Assembly (NCBI GenBank): GCA_020912385.1
Contig: CP087218.1
Location: 186,001-250,000 of the forward strand
DNA: 64,000 nucleotides
From: Neofusicoccum parvum
Taxonomy: Eukaryota; Ascomycota; Dothideomycetes; Botryosphaeriales; Botryosphaeriaceae
Reading direction: 5' to 3'
Below, in pieces: positions 32,004-43,700 of this stretch (position 1 is its first letter; every line of letters starts with the position of its first letter). The notes under the pieces are model-generated. The model had not been told where the DNA came from. It searched no databases and was given only the letters and a program-made list of their open reading frames with translations. Both the position numbers and the translations under genes were made by a program.

Positions 32004-32230
32004 TTGTGTCGGCGGAGGTCTTGGCGGGCGGAGGATCGGATCTGTAATTCGAGGCACGTCGTTCGTCCACCCACGCCCGCGAGCTCGAGCAGCTACGAGC
32101 ACCAGCCTCGACGCCAACACCCCCCGACACCACCCCCACCTGCCGCGGCGCGTCCTCAATCGCCTGCCCGACCGCTCCCTCGCCGCCCACCGCCGTCCCC
32201 CAGCGTCTGCCACAGCCGACCGCCGCCGCC

Positions 32231-32636
32231 ATGCCGACGCCCGAGTCCGCGGAATTCCTCGCGAAGAAGCCCAAGGTGCCGCCGACCTTCGACGGCGTCG
32301 ACTACGAAGACAACAACGCCATCAAGGCCGCCCAGGATGCGGTGATACGCGAGCAGTGGGTCAAGACCATGATGGCGCGCCTGGTCCGCGACGAGATGAG
32401 CAAGTGCTACTACCGGGAGGGCGTCAACCACCTGGAGAAGTGCGGCCACCTGAGAGGTGAGTCCCTGCGAGAGTCCGGCTGAAGGGAGCAGCGCCGTGCC
32501 CGCACGATGGCTGCGACGACGGGCCCAATGGCTCTGGCTGACGCAATGGCCCACAGAACGCTACTTTGAGCTGCTCAAGGAGTCCAAGATCAAGGGCTAC
32601 ATCTTCCAGCAGATGAACTACGCGCCGAAAAACTAG
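32231..32636 (+). CDS. NADH:ubiquinone oxidoreductase 12-kDa subunit (fungal NDUFB10/PDSW family)
   Basis: This is an accessory subunit of the complex I membrane arm in the mitochondrial inner membrane. Exon 1 is 32231-32456 and exon 2 is 32557-32636, with a 100-bp intron, giving 101 aa. The product reads MPTPESAEFLAKKPKVPPTF, DGVDYEDN, IREQWVKTMMARLVRDEM, and CYYREGVNHLEKCGHLRERY. This is close to what I recall of the Neurospora 12-kDa subunit. The two conserved cysteines flank an 11-residue helix. NDUFB7/B18 was considered, but it needs a full twin CX9C, which is absent here. Confidence 0.87.
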
Positions 32637-33185
32637 GGGATTCGATGGATTGGCGGCTGCAGACATGGCTCCGAGCACAGGCGGATAGAGCGCGAGAGGA
32701 AGCAATGGAGAGACGGAGATCTGGAATATTGGGCCCACCGCAAATCCAATGTGAATACGTGGGCCGGCAGAGCGAGCTCCACGGGCTTGTACCATATCAT
32801 CGACAGCGAGACCTCAATGAGCATGTGATTTCGGAAGCGCTGCAGACATGATGGTGATGGCCGCCGTGAGATGGGGCGCCCCCATATGCCCGACATTTCC
32901 CCAACCGGCCGCTCCGCACCTCGGCCGCGCCTGCTGCTCCATCGCCCGCCAGCACCACCTCGCTGCCTCACCGCCGGTGGTCCTAACATGAGGCTGCACA
33001 GCCCACCAGCCCGTAGCCAATTGCCATCCCCGAGCCTGCACCGCGACAGAGCCAAGCCGGGCTGAGGCACCGCAACACCGCCCGCGCTGAGCATAAATCG
33101 CGGGGCAAGGATCCGCCTGCCGGACAGCTCAACACCGCAACCTCCATCCGCGACCACCGCGCCCCGCGCTCGACACCCGCCCAAG
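32637..33185. promoter_or_regulatory. Upstream region of palC
   Basis: A 549-bp gap. The half next to palC is C-rich, with the leader ending in CACCCGCCCAAGATG. One CCAAT lies near 33016. No clear PacC site (GCCARG) was seen apart from AGAGCCAAGCC near 33051. Confidence 0.4.
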
Positions 33186-34783
33186 ATGCCGTTCCCCTTC
33201 GAGCTGCCCACCACCTCGTCCGTCTCCTTCACCGACCACTACACCAGCACGACCCACCCGTCGCTGCCCCTCGCCGCGACCACCGCCCGCGGCGTCCTCC
33301 GCGACGTCCTCAAGAAGCACAAGCGCCTGCCCCCGCCATCGCAGACCTCCAACCTCCCCGCCGTCACCTCCGCCCTCACCGACTACCTCCCGTACCTCAC
33401 CGCGCTGGACGCCGGCCTGCGCGACAACCGCGACGCCACCGACCCGCAAAACCACCCGCACGTCACGCCCACCACCCAGGACCTCGCCGTCGCGTGGCGC
33501 GCGACGCTGACGCCGTCCCCGGTGCCCGGCCGCGCCGCGCCGCGCGTGACGCAGCGCGGGCTGGGCGCGGAGCAAGCCTTCGCGCTGTCGACGCTGGGGT
33601 TCGCGCACGCGCTGGGGGCCCGCGCCGCGCTGCACGCGCTGCAGGCGACGGCGTCGCCCGCCCCCGAGCAGCGCGCCGCCGCCGTCGCCGCCGCCATGCG
33701 CGCCTTCCTCGACGCGCACGCCGTGCATGCGTTCGTGGCGGGCCGGCCGAGCCCGCCCGGCGCCGCCGTCGACGTGTCGCCGGGCGTGCAGGCGGCGCTG
33801 GCCGAGCTGGCGCTGGCAGAGGCTACGCTCGTCGCCGTGCTCAAGGACGACCCGTATCCCGGCGTCGTGGCGGAGGATCGGGCGCGCGGCGGGACGGAGT
33901 GGATGTGGCGGGCGCCGGAGATTCCGAAGGTGCGGGCGCACCTGTTCGCGAGGTTGTGCTTGGCCGCGGCGGAGCACGCGGCGAGGGGGGCGGCGGGGTT
34001 GGGGAAGGCGAGGGTGGAGGAGGGGCTGGGGAGGTACTTGGAGGATTTGAGGAGGACGGCGAGGGGGAAGGCGTGTAGGTTTTTGGGGATCGATGCGGAG
34101 CTGGCGGGGAGGACGGGCGAGGGGATTGCGTGGTTGAGGGCGGCGAGGAGGGAGTTGGGGTTTGGCGGTGGGGCTGGGGCTGCGGGGGCGGGGGGCGTGG
34201 AGGAGGAGAAGAAAAAGGGGTTTGCGTCGAGGCTGAAGAAGGATTGGGCGGAGAAGCGGGAGGATAGGAAGATCGAGAAGGGTGCGGATTGGGGGAGTGA
34301 CGCGGGGAGGTTTGAGGAGGGGAGGGTGGTGGAGATGTTGGAGAAGAAGTGGGTGAAGATGAACGACACGGTGAGTTTTTCTGGACCCCCTTCTCGCTCA
34401 TCCATCTCTGCCCTTGCAGTCTCGTTCTACGCCGCATCGGAAGTCTCGCAGTTTCGATCTTGCTTTGAAAATTATAGCGTTGTTGTTGCTCACTCCCGCG
34501 GCAGGTCGGCGTCCAACCCATCCCCCCCGTGGAGCCCCTTCTCGCCAACCTCCCGTCCGGCCGCGAGTACCACACGCCCAAGCCCTACAGGCTGCCCGCG
34601 CTCGACGCCTCCACCGTCACGCGCATGCGCGCCCCGCCCGACCCCAGCGACCCGGGCTTCGCGGGCAACGAGGACGACAGCGCCGACGAGGACGAGCGCC
34701 TCGCGTCGTCGTCCCACACCGGGCCCGCAGGCGCCTTCCCAGGCACCGCCGCCGACTACGGCGGCGATCGCAACTATTATTAG
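33186..34783 (+). CDS. palC: pH-response regulator PalC (BRO1-domain protein)
   Basis: PalC links the pH-sensing PalH/PalF complex to ESCRT-III (Vps32) at the plasma membrane, leading to cleavage of PacC at alkaline pH. Exon 1 is 33186-34370 and exon 2 is 34505-34783, with a 134-bp intron, giving 487 aa, the usual PalC length. The N-terminus MPFPFELPTTSSVSF and THPSLPLAATTARGVLRD, KKHKRLPP are diagnostic. The BRO1-like helical domain fills most of exon 1. Late in it come KKGFASRLKKDWAEKRED and EMLEKKWVKMND. Exon 2 gives the conserved tail GVQPIPPVEPLLANLPSGR, EYHTPKPYRLP and an acidic end. Codon use in exon 1 is very GC-rich with Ala expansions. Confidence 0.95.
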
Positions 34784-36297
34784 CAGCCACCACAGGGGCC
34801 GGAAGACCGGGTGAACTGGCAGAGTTCGTGCCTCCCCTCCTTCCCTTTTCCCCCCTGTGCCACGTTTTTCGAACGGCCGCCACGGACCTTTGTGCGATGC
34901 TCTTGTCACGCAACAGAACCGGGGTTGCATTGCCGCTTCCGGTCAAGGCGAGGGCTCGGAGGGGAGGAAGCGGGCGTTCGGACGTCATTCTGTGCGATGG
35001 GGAACGTGAAGCGGCGTGGGGGGTTTGGGGGTTATGCGCCGTTCTAAGTTATCAGGCGAGCGGTCGGTCACGAGAGCTGTGATACTGGTGCCTCGGTGGT
35101 AGAGATGGAAGAGTGGGCCCGAGCCGGTGGGATTTTTTTTAACCGGCCATCTATCACATACCACAAGGAGAAGGGCTGAGGAGTTTTTCTGTGGACCGTT
35201 GGCGTGGGATGCTTGTGAGAGACACAGAGCTCGCGCGCGTGCGGCGGGCTCGGGGTGGGGCTCGGGGTGTTCTGCAGCGGGAGGGAGGGAGGGATAGGGT
35301 CATGCATCGGGAGGGATGCCGCGTTCGTGTTCTGAGGCTCAAACATCGCTTTCTTTTTTTTCCTGTCTGCCCGCATGAGAAAAAATTTCCTCCCTTTCGT
35401 TTTTTTCTCTCTTGAACAAACGGGATCGGAGGGTCCGCCGGGATGCTGAAGCCGTGCTTGCATTGCACCGCCACGCCACGCCGTCGACGCACATGCTGAC
35501 GTGCCCTGGCACCCGGCTGCCCGCCGGGGGTTTTGCGCAATCGTTGGAGTCGCACTCTGGTGGGCTGATGTGTGACGAGAAGCGCCAGCCGGTGTTTGAG
35601 AGAGAGCTCGTTGCCCCGGCCGACGCTGTGAGAGATGGATGGGCGCTCCATTGGCTGCGGGAGACTTCTTTTTTCCCCCTTCCCGGAGCAATATCAGGAA
35701 CGCGTTCCTGGGAGTGCGCGGTCGTACGGTTTCAGCTAAGGATTGCTTTCTGGAAGCCAATGGACGGCGTTGGGACGTTGGAAGTGGGACGAACGCCTGC
35801 TGTGAGGTCATGCTTATTTGGAGGATTTTTTTCTTTGCTGCTGGTGCAGATTGCGAAGTTGTCATAATTTTTTGAGGTCCTCGTTCTGAACTGTTCTAGA
35901 CGCTAGTACAGGAGATGCTGGTACAAGAGAGAGCAGCGGCTGATGGCTAGGCACTGACAACCTTGTCAAGAGCTATGACTGCATGGAGACCGAAGCTAGA
36001 CATCTTTTACATGTGCTCTCAGAGACAGTCACGTCTGGGCGAATGCCTCAAGTCTGCGGCCAGGCTATGTTTTCTTCGCGCTAGCGGTCGGCTGCAGGGC
36101 TCCTCTGCAGGATGGAAACGCCATGCTTCAGATCATGCAGTCGAACGCGAGCGTGCGGCCATCTACGCCGCAAAACACGCGGAATTAGTAATTACGCCCC
36201 TTCTCCACCGCCGGGATCGACATGCACGTCAACGTCCCGAAATCTCGCTCAGCCCCAAACCTACTTCCCACCTCCCGTCACCAAGCAGCTCCCGGCT
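34784..36297. other. Convergent intergenic region between palC and the acyltransferase
   Basis: About 1.5 kb between two converging stop codons. It contains T-runs and short purine tracts (near 35275-35300, GGGAGGGAGGGA). Open frames of 150-265 codons here are low-complexity and overlap in several frames, so none is supported. Confidence 0.4.
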
Positions 36298-37868
36298 CTA
36301 CTCGTCCTTCCTCACCGCGTCGTCCCCCTTCCAGCTCTCCCCCTTCTCCAACGCCACCCTCAGCCCCTCCAGCCTCTCCCCCTTCTCCACCCACCTCGCC
36401 TCCAACCACCTCCCCAACTCCTCCTCCCCCTCCGGCAGCTCGCTCATCTCAAACCTGTCCACGTGCGCATAGAACCGGTACCCGTCCCCCTTCAGGTCCC
36501 CGTTCGCCACCGTCTCCCAGAAGGGCGGGGCGGCCATGAACTCGCTGCCGCGGGCGTAGGCGATGGTGACGTCGAGCACCTGGCGCACGTGCGGGGTGCG
36601 GCGGAGGGCGCCGACGGTGGCGGCGAAGCCGCGCGGGCGGGGCGTCAGCGTGTGCCGCGGCAGCGGCTTGCCGTGCGCCTGGCAGTGGACGACGGCGGCG
36701 GCGTGGCGCGCGGGCGTGTAGCGCGTGCCTTCGCTGTAGGCGATGAGCCCTGCGGCGGGGGGCGTGGCTGGGTTAGTCTTTTTGGGGAGAGAGAGGCTGC
36801 TGCCGGTGTCGTGTCGTGTCTGAGACGTGGGGGGTGGGAGTTGGGGCGGTGTGGAGGTGACGTGGACGGTGTTCGTGGGAGTGGAGATGGGAGTGGGTGT
36901 GGGGTCATGCGGGTGCGGGTGCTTGGAACGTGGTGTTTAAAGATAGAACGGACGGTGAGGCAATCTGGACAAAGATAGCAACGGGCGTGAATATCAGATG
37001 AGACAGCACAAAAGCAGGAACGCGTCGCAATTGGCAAAGAACGGGCGCTGGGAGTGCGATTGACGAAGCTAGCAACAGAGGGAGGAGGCAGCTCGACGGA
37101 CGATGGGATCAACAAGTACGTGGTGTGTGTGCAACTGGTCAACAAAGATAGCAACAGACTCGATCAGATGTCGCACCGACATGGAGCGGGAGTCCTCTTT
37201 CGGCAGCACCGACGTCGGCGGACATGCAGTGGCATCCGCGCGAAGGCAGACGGCCGGGGGATGATACGACGCCGAAAATGGCGCTTGACGGGCAGGTGCA
37301 GGCACAGGACAGGGCGGGGAATTGTCACCGACGTACAGACGGGCCAGCGCTTCGACACGATGCCGCGAAAGACCTTTTCCAGCTCTTGGCGGTCGCTTGC
37401 CCACCTGCGGCTGACCAAGGGCATGCCCATGGCCCACAGGCCCCAGCCCAGGAACGGCACCCAGCGCAGGCTGCGCTTCGCAAACCAGCGACACCGGCCC
37501 AGCATGCCGGCGCGGCGCGCGGCCTCCTGGATCATGTAGAAGTCGGCCCAGGCGACGTGGTTGGCGATGACGACGGCCGACTCGCGCGCGGGCAGGCCGG
37601 CGGGGCAGTTGGTGGACAGCACGACGTCGGCGTGGTTGAGGCGCGTGAAGACGAGCTGGATCCACGCCCACACCGAGTGGGCGAGGACGGACGAGGCGTG
37701 GTAGACGAGCGTAGGCGCCAGCGACTTGGCCGGCAGCAGCAGCGACAGCACCACGTCGACCAGCAGCAGGTGGGCGAGCCACGGCGAGAGCACGGCGGCG
37801 CCGCGCACGGCGCGGGCGGCGTGGACGAGGACGCGGCGCGTGGGCGCGGGCGCGGGTGTCGCGTTCAT
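36298..37868 (-). CDS. PlsC-type lysophospholipid acyltransferase (AGPAT/Cst26-like)
   Basis: Enzymes of this class acylate the sn-2 position of lysophosphatidic acid or lysophosphatidylinositol in the ER. Minus-strand exons 37868-37337 and 36749-36298 give 327 aa. A membrane segment lies near residues 30-50. The acyltransferase boxes are complete: NHVAWAD (N103, H104, D109) and, after the splice, EGTR (E184-R187). Their surroundings fit the LCLAT1/AGPAT/Cst26 group (FAKRSLRWVPFLGWGLW, WPVWLIAYSEGTRYTPARH, PRPRGFAATVGALRRTPHV). The ATG at 37868 is the start; the GTG at 37877 is rejected. The single intron is 587 bp, very long for this genome, and carries diverged direct repeats. The tail lacks a predicted last membrane span. 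Confidence 0.9.
36750..37336 (-). other. Unusually long (587 bp) intron of the acyltransferase gene
   Basis: Donor GTACGT and acceptor CCGCAG fit, and the join restores WPVWLIAYSEGTR, so this is one intron. The minus strand carries GTTGCTATCTTTGT twice (near 37142-37155 and 36970-36983) and a diverged third copy, GTTGCTAGCTTCGT, near 37062-37075. The copies are about 80-95 bp apart. Its 3' third is C-rich. Confidence 0.65.
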
Positions 37869-37926
37869 GGCGGGCACGCGGGACGGGAGCGCGCGCAGGT
37901 CGCGATGCTGGGCAGGGCAGAGCTGC

Positions 37927-38003
37927 TGGAGTGGAGCGTGGAGCGTGGAGCGTGGAGCCGGAGCGTGGAGCTTGGAGCTTGGAGCTGGAGCTTGGAGCTT
38001 GGC
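37927..38003. repeat. GGAGCKT heptamer minisatellite
   Basis: About ten imperfect units of TGGAGCG or TGGAGCT in tandem, with occasional one-base-shorter units (GGAGCTGGAGC). The array starts about 60 bp upstream of the acyltransferase ATG and probably lies in its 5' UTR or core promoter. Confidence 0.85.
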
Positions 38004-38060
38004 TGGCGGCCCTGGGGCAGCGGCTTGGCTGAGCGCAGAGGACGCTGGGGTGCGCGGCCG

Positions 38061-38106
38061 CGATCGCAGGTGATCGCAGGTGATCGCCGGAAGAGACGAT
38101 CGCCGG
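38061..38106. repeat. Decamer repeat YGATCGCAGG
   Basis: Three adjacent decamers (CGATCGCAGG, TGATCGCAGG, TGATCGCCGG), then a fourth copy (CGATCGCCGG) after a 6-bp gap. The unit contains the palindrome CGATCG or GATC. Confidence 0.7.
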
Positions 38107-38826
38107 CAGGCGCTGCGTTATGCGGCGGCGTGCGAGTGCGGCGGCCCAGTCGCGGCGGCCTTGGTCAGCAGCAGCAACACTGAGCCCGCGTCGCGCGTGC
38201 ATGATCGCTCCCCGCCAGGCACCCAGGCCCGCCGCGCGCAGGCTCCTCAGCCGCCCGCCGTGCACATCCCGCGCCCGCGCCCGCGCCCGCACCTGCTACG
38301 CTGCCCCTCGCCCACCACGACTCGCAAGCCGTCGCCCCGTGGCCGGCATCTCCTCGTCAGCAGCCGCGCACGGCCCGCGCCCAGCTCCGCCTCCCACCGG
38401 CGCGCTCCCGCCGTGCGCAGCCAGTGCCGCCAATTCCAAATACGCCCCGAAGCTTTCAACAGCCTGCCGCTGAAACACCAAAAACGCGCTCTGTCGCTGA
38501 CATATTGTGGCCCTCTCGTGTGAGTGCCGCCTCCCGTTCTTGTGCGCTCAGCCCCCCGGGTTTGCTCTGCCAGCTCCCTGCCCTGCGCCTCAAGTCTGTC
38601 AGACGTCAACGTCGAGGGCTCCCCCAGCGCACGTCGCACCTCGCCCGCCCATCCCACCACGCTATCCTCCCGATTGGCCCGCCCTGCCTGTGCCTGCGCG
38701 AGCTATTAAACCCGTCCGCGACTCCGACTCGGTGCCCATTCCAAGCTCGCAGAGATACCCTCCGCGCCGCCTCTGACCGCCGCAGCCCACCGCCCCAGCA
38801 CTGCTCCCGCATGAGCATCCGGCAGC

Positions 38827-40744
38827 ATGGCCCAGCTCTCGCAGAACCACGCCATGGACGCCGCCTTCGCTGCCTCCAGCAACGGCTTCGGTGAGTCCCC
38901 CAACGCCCGTCTGCTTCTGAGACTTGCCCTCCGCGCCTCTGCTCTGCGCTTCCCCATTAGCGTACCAGTCGCGCGCCCAGCTCCCCCTCGTGACAAATCC
39001 CCTCCCGCCTGTCCAGGCACTCCTGTCGGCACGCGCTTGCGTTTACCGGCAGCCGCTGGGTTCCACAGTCACCAACTCTCCATCTCTGTCCCTGCATTCT
39101 TCCTTTTATTCCAGCCTGTTCCTCGCCGTCTCCTTCTTGCCGCAATGATGGCCTCTCAAACAACACACGAGTCCTGGGGCAGCACGCTGACTGCATGTGG
39201 CGACTTCTCTCCCCATGAACTGCCCGTCGACTGCATCTTCCCGAGCCCACCATCTCACGGCAACGTGGATGAATTGTCGGGCAAGATTGCGGCGACGCGG
39301 CTGGTTCACGGTGATGAGAGAAGAGGGTCACACCTTGCTCCAGAAGCCGAACCTACTCAGAAAGGCCCTCTGGCCAACTTTCCATTCTTCAAGAACTATG
39401 GCGGAGACAAAAAGACCAGAGGTTTGCCCACCCTTCCTCAATCTAGCTGTCATCCTGCTGAAGCTCGCGCAGACGGTCAGCCGCCAAAGAGACGCGGCCC
39501 AAAGCCCGACAGCAAGCCTGCCTTGACGCGCAGGCAAGAGCTCAATCGTCAGGCCCAGCGGTAGGTATCACTACTCAACTCCAGACAGCTCCATCTCATG
39601 AGTCGTGCAGGACGCACCGTGAGCGCAAGGAGATGTACATCAAGGCACTGGAGCAAGAAGTCCTCCGCCTGAAAGACGTCTTCGGCACGACTGCCCGCGA
39701 ACGCGACGCCATCGCGGAGGAGAACCGCCGTTTGAAGGAACTCCTTGCCGCTCACGGCATCGCTTTCGACTCCAACAGCCCAATCGGCGGCTTCCAGCAC
39801 ATGGCCGGCTCCAGCTACGGAGGCAGCTCACGTGGGAGTGTCTCTGGCAGCTACCATGCAGGCACTGCCTCCACCGGCTACACGTCCCCGCCGCCCTCGA
39901 TGCCTTCGCGCCCGGCGCCCGGCCTGCCGATGCAGGGCATGCCACAACCGCATGGCCAGCTGCAACCGGCCCAGACCGGCTTGGACTATGACCAGATAGG
40001 CATAGACTTTGTCTTAACGTACGACCGCACACCCTATCTTTCTCCTCCGCCTCAATAGCAACAACGCAAGATTGCTTTTGCAATGCCTCCGCCACGCGCC
40101 ACGCACCTACCCAGATGAGGTAGGTTCAACGGCCTTTTTCTCACTCTTGCATCGTTTTCTGTCGACTCGCAACCCACCGTCAATGCAAAAAAAGTTAAAA
40201 AAGAATAAGAACGCCATTCTAATACGACACCCAATTTTCTCGCCTCAATAGTCTCGAGAAGCCATGCATGGAGCACATGCAGTTCCTGCTGGTACGGGCC
40301 GAGGACAACGAGGCGGACGTGTCGGGCCATGCGCTTATGCAGACGTGCCCGCCGCACTCGCACATCGCACAGCACCCGGAGGAGAAGTACCCGCACAAGA
40401 TGCCCGACGTTTCGTCAGCGGACCTGATGAAGCTGCTCGACCTCTCGCATCGCCTGCCTACCATGGAGGGTGAAATCACGCCCGTCATGGCCTGGGTCGC
40501 CGTCATCCAGGATTCACGCTTTGCGGAGCTGGGTAAGGATGACATCGCGGCGCTGAAGGGCGACCTTCTGGCGAAGGTGCGGTGCTACGGGTATAGTTGG
40601 CACATCCTGCTTCGCTGTTCCATTGACTGACGCATCTTCGACAGCTTCGGTGCAGTGATCGAGGAATTCGAGGTCCGTGACGCACTCAACAGCGTCCTGG
40701 CTGCGAAGGGTCACATCAGCGCCGCCGGCCCGGCGCTTGAGTAG
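38827..40744 (+). CDS. bZIP transcription factor
   Basis: A basic leucine zipper DNA-binding protein of the fungal AP-1-like group. Six exons: 38827-38890, 39344-39421, 39473-39560, 39611-40018, 40252-40590 and 40645-40744, giving 358 aa. All joins keep the frame. GPLANFPFFKN leads into DGQPPKRRGPKPDSKPALT. The basic region is RRQELNRQAQRTHRERKE (about residues 66-84), and the zipper spans about 87-120 (YIKALEQEVLRLKDVF, IAEENRRLKELLAAHGI). A Gly/Ser/Pro/Gln-rich linker and a conserved C-terminal domain (LEKPCMEHMQFL, CPPHSH, FGAVIEEFEVRDAL) follow. The exon 2 start is the least certain: the acceptor CTCCAG before 39344 gives the right phase but implies a 453-bp intron 1. Confidence 0.88.
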
Positions 40745-43700
40745 ACGACCCAGAAAGGTGCAAGCGTTGTGCAAGCGTGTTTGGGATTTAAGAGGGATTC
40801 GAGTTTGTTCACTTTTTTTTTCGTCCTTTGCAGCCTCACTATTGTTTTATGTCTTATGATTTTTCAATCCCGCGTCATCAGCAACAGACCTCGCTCGCTC
40901 ACGGGATAATAATGAGGAAAGCGGAGAGGGGGACACATTTGCATAGCCGTGGAGTTGAGCGAGAGGAATGGCGCGTGTCATGTGGAGAGGGGCGGATCAT
41001 GGTGCTTTGAAAGGGCTATTGTCAGATGGGTCCGTGGAGGTCACGATTATACGCTCGTTCGTTGTTTTTGCCTGTTAGCGTTCATTGCTCTTTCGTCTCT
41101 CTTTCGATACACATAGCCCATAGTGTCTTATCATTATTATCACGACAAATATCTTAACGATACAACTATCACTTTACCATCTTTCTCGAAGGCGGGAGAA
41201 GACAAATCATGCAAAGAAGCGAACGCGGCTCCGCAAGCCAACCCGAAGAACAGAGAAATCAGGGAAGGAAAAAGCGGTTCCGCCTACCATCCCGCCGGCA
41301 CCTCCTCACACAAGCGGTTTCCTCTTTTCTTTTGCCGTCCCATCACTGCCGTCTCCCCATCAATGCCGCCCTATCGTTCGATCACGCCCACCTGCCCATC
41401 ATTCGACACCACACCACCCACGTGTCTAAGTGTCTCAGCTCGTTCTCTCCCTTCTACGCCTCATCCGTCCCGATACTTTCCTAACAACCTAGCGCCACGC
41501 ATTGACGAAGAAAGGGCACGCCAAGACTGGGGGACGAGAGGGAACCTCACCCCTGCCATCTTTTAAACTTCAAGCTAGCACCCCACCAACCGAACTCCCC
41601 CACAGCCCATGCCCATGGCAAGAAGGATGATAAGCACTCGGACCCACCACACCACACGCATAGCAGATACACATATCCATGTACGTCACCAGCCGGCAGC
41701 AGCCACACAGAAGCCGCAACACCACCTAACCCCCCATGGCAGGAAGCTCAGACCCAGCCCCATCACACAATAGCAGCCCACACATAAGCCCACCCGCCCA
41801 CCCGAAGAGCCCTCCCAATCCATGGCGGCAGGCCGCTCAGACCACATCAACACCTCAACTCGCATCGCCGGCGCGGCACCATTATCCAGCACTACAACAA
41901 GCTTTCCCTTTCCCCCTTACGCTCCCCCTCCCTCCCGCCATCCCCCGCCCGCGCCGACGAAACCGGCGCGTCCTTCCCCCAACCCAACCCATCCGTCGCA
42001 GCAGCAGGGAACGCCGTCCGCATTGCCCCAAACGCCAAGCCCACCCCGTCCGAACCACCCCTCGCCCTCGCCTTCGTCGAGGAAGACGGCGGCTACGGGT
42101 GGAGAAGAAAAAGGCAGTGGCACGGACTGGGCTGGGCTGGGCGTGCCTCGATTGGGCTACTTGTGCGAGCGAGAGGGAGGGACGTTCACACCTCCGCCCC
42201 CCTACCTCCCGTACGGGACGTTGCACTGCGAGGTCGCTACGTGCGAGAGCCGGGCGGGTGAATGAGGCGGCTGCCAGGGCATCTCGTACGGCCGGGTTTG
42301 AGGCGGCGCTGCTACGGGGGCGCGAAGGACGAGGGTTTGCTTTTTCTCGGAGGAGAGGGAGGAGCGGCTTGCGAGGTTCGAGGATTAGGTGGTGATGTGA
42401 GTTTGAAAACGAAAGAAAAAGGTGCTTACATACGCAGGATACCCCAAAGAGAGAGGTGAGTGTGCCCCGGGGATTAACCTTAAAACAATCACGATACGGA
42501 ACGTCTGCTTCTTTCTGAACCCGTCTTTGGTCTTACATTAGGAGAAGAGCTACTGAATACATTAAACATTCCCCTTTCGTCTTTTTCGCCTTTTCCTTCT
42601 TCTCTCTTCATCTTCTTCAGATAGGGTTTTTTGGTTCTTTTAGTTTTACGGTTGTTCGATCAGCGAGTGTACGGAAGGAGAACCAAACGCCGACTAGCAT
42701 AAATGACCTCCCAAAAAACAAGGGAAAAAAGTTAGCAAAGAAGATAAAACGGGAACTTCAAAGAAGATCCACAAAATCACACCCCAAGCCAGTGATATCA
42801 TCCGTCGGAGAGAAAATGCCTCTTCCGTCTCTCACTCGCCCATCTCTCCATGCAAAGTAAGTCTCGCGGCCCATGATACTACTCTCCAGAATGAGATCTT
42901 TCAGCAAGAAGCCAAGGGGAAAAAACGGCAGTCTCCAAACCCATGTCCGGCTTACAAGTTTGGAGACTTGGGGGAATAGAACTGTGTGAAAGCAATAACA
43001 AAAAAAAACCAGAGAAAAAAATCATCACCTCACCTCCACCGAACGTTTTCTCAGTACTTCAGAAACGGACGTAAACTAAAAAAGATTAATCACGAAAAAC
43101 AGAAAGTAAAACATCTTTACAAAGGTGATACAGAAGAACAAGAATCCTAACATCCACGAGACTGAACATGGAATAGAGAAAAAAAAAATCGGCCCTTTCC
43201 GATCGTCCGGCGTGCATCGTACAATCAATAAAATAAATGTGAGAAAGTCAAAATTGTGATAAGAAAAAAAAGGGTTGCTTCCTTGCCAAGTAGCGCACTG
43301 TTGCCCGTTGCCCGTTCGTTCATCAATTAGAAACGAATGATGTGCATTGCCATTTTGCCATTCCAGGCAAGCAGAGCGAGCAACGTGCTTGCAAGGATAA
43401 ATTCGCACACGTGCGCGCGGGCGGGAGGAGGGGGTATCCGAAGTGTAAGAGAAAGGAAAAAAAAAACGAAAAGGGAAAGAAGAGACCGAGGGAAAAGCGA
43501 ACATCACCTCCCCCGCGCCGAATCCTGAGGCCTCCGGTTCGCCTGACCGGTCGGGCGTGGAAGGCCTGAGGCCAACGGTGGGGCTAGAACCAGCTTTCTG
43601 ACAAGATCAGAAGCAAGGCAAAAAGAATTCCAGACCAACCGCGCTGACAGGCCGGCGACCGAAAACTCTCAAACGACGGCAACACCCGCCCGCCTAGCTC

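Larger units (their letters stand above)
37869..38826. promoter_or_regulatory. Divergent promoter, acyltransferase / bZIP factor
   Basis: A 958-bp GC-rich gap between two divergent starts. It contains a heptamer minisatellite (37927-38003) and a decamer repeat (38061-38106), both described separately. The half next to the bZIP gene is C/T-rich and is probably its leader. Confidence 0.5.

Noticed and set aside
37069..38292. Minus-strand open frame of 407 codons over the acyltransferase
   Set aside because: It overlaps the true exon in another phase, is Arg/Ala-rich and runs through the minisatellite.
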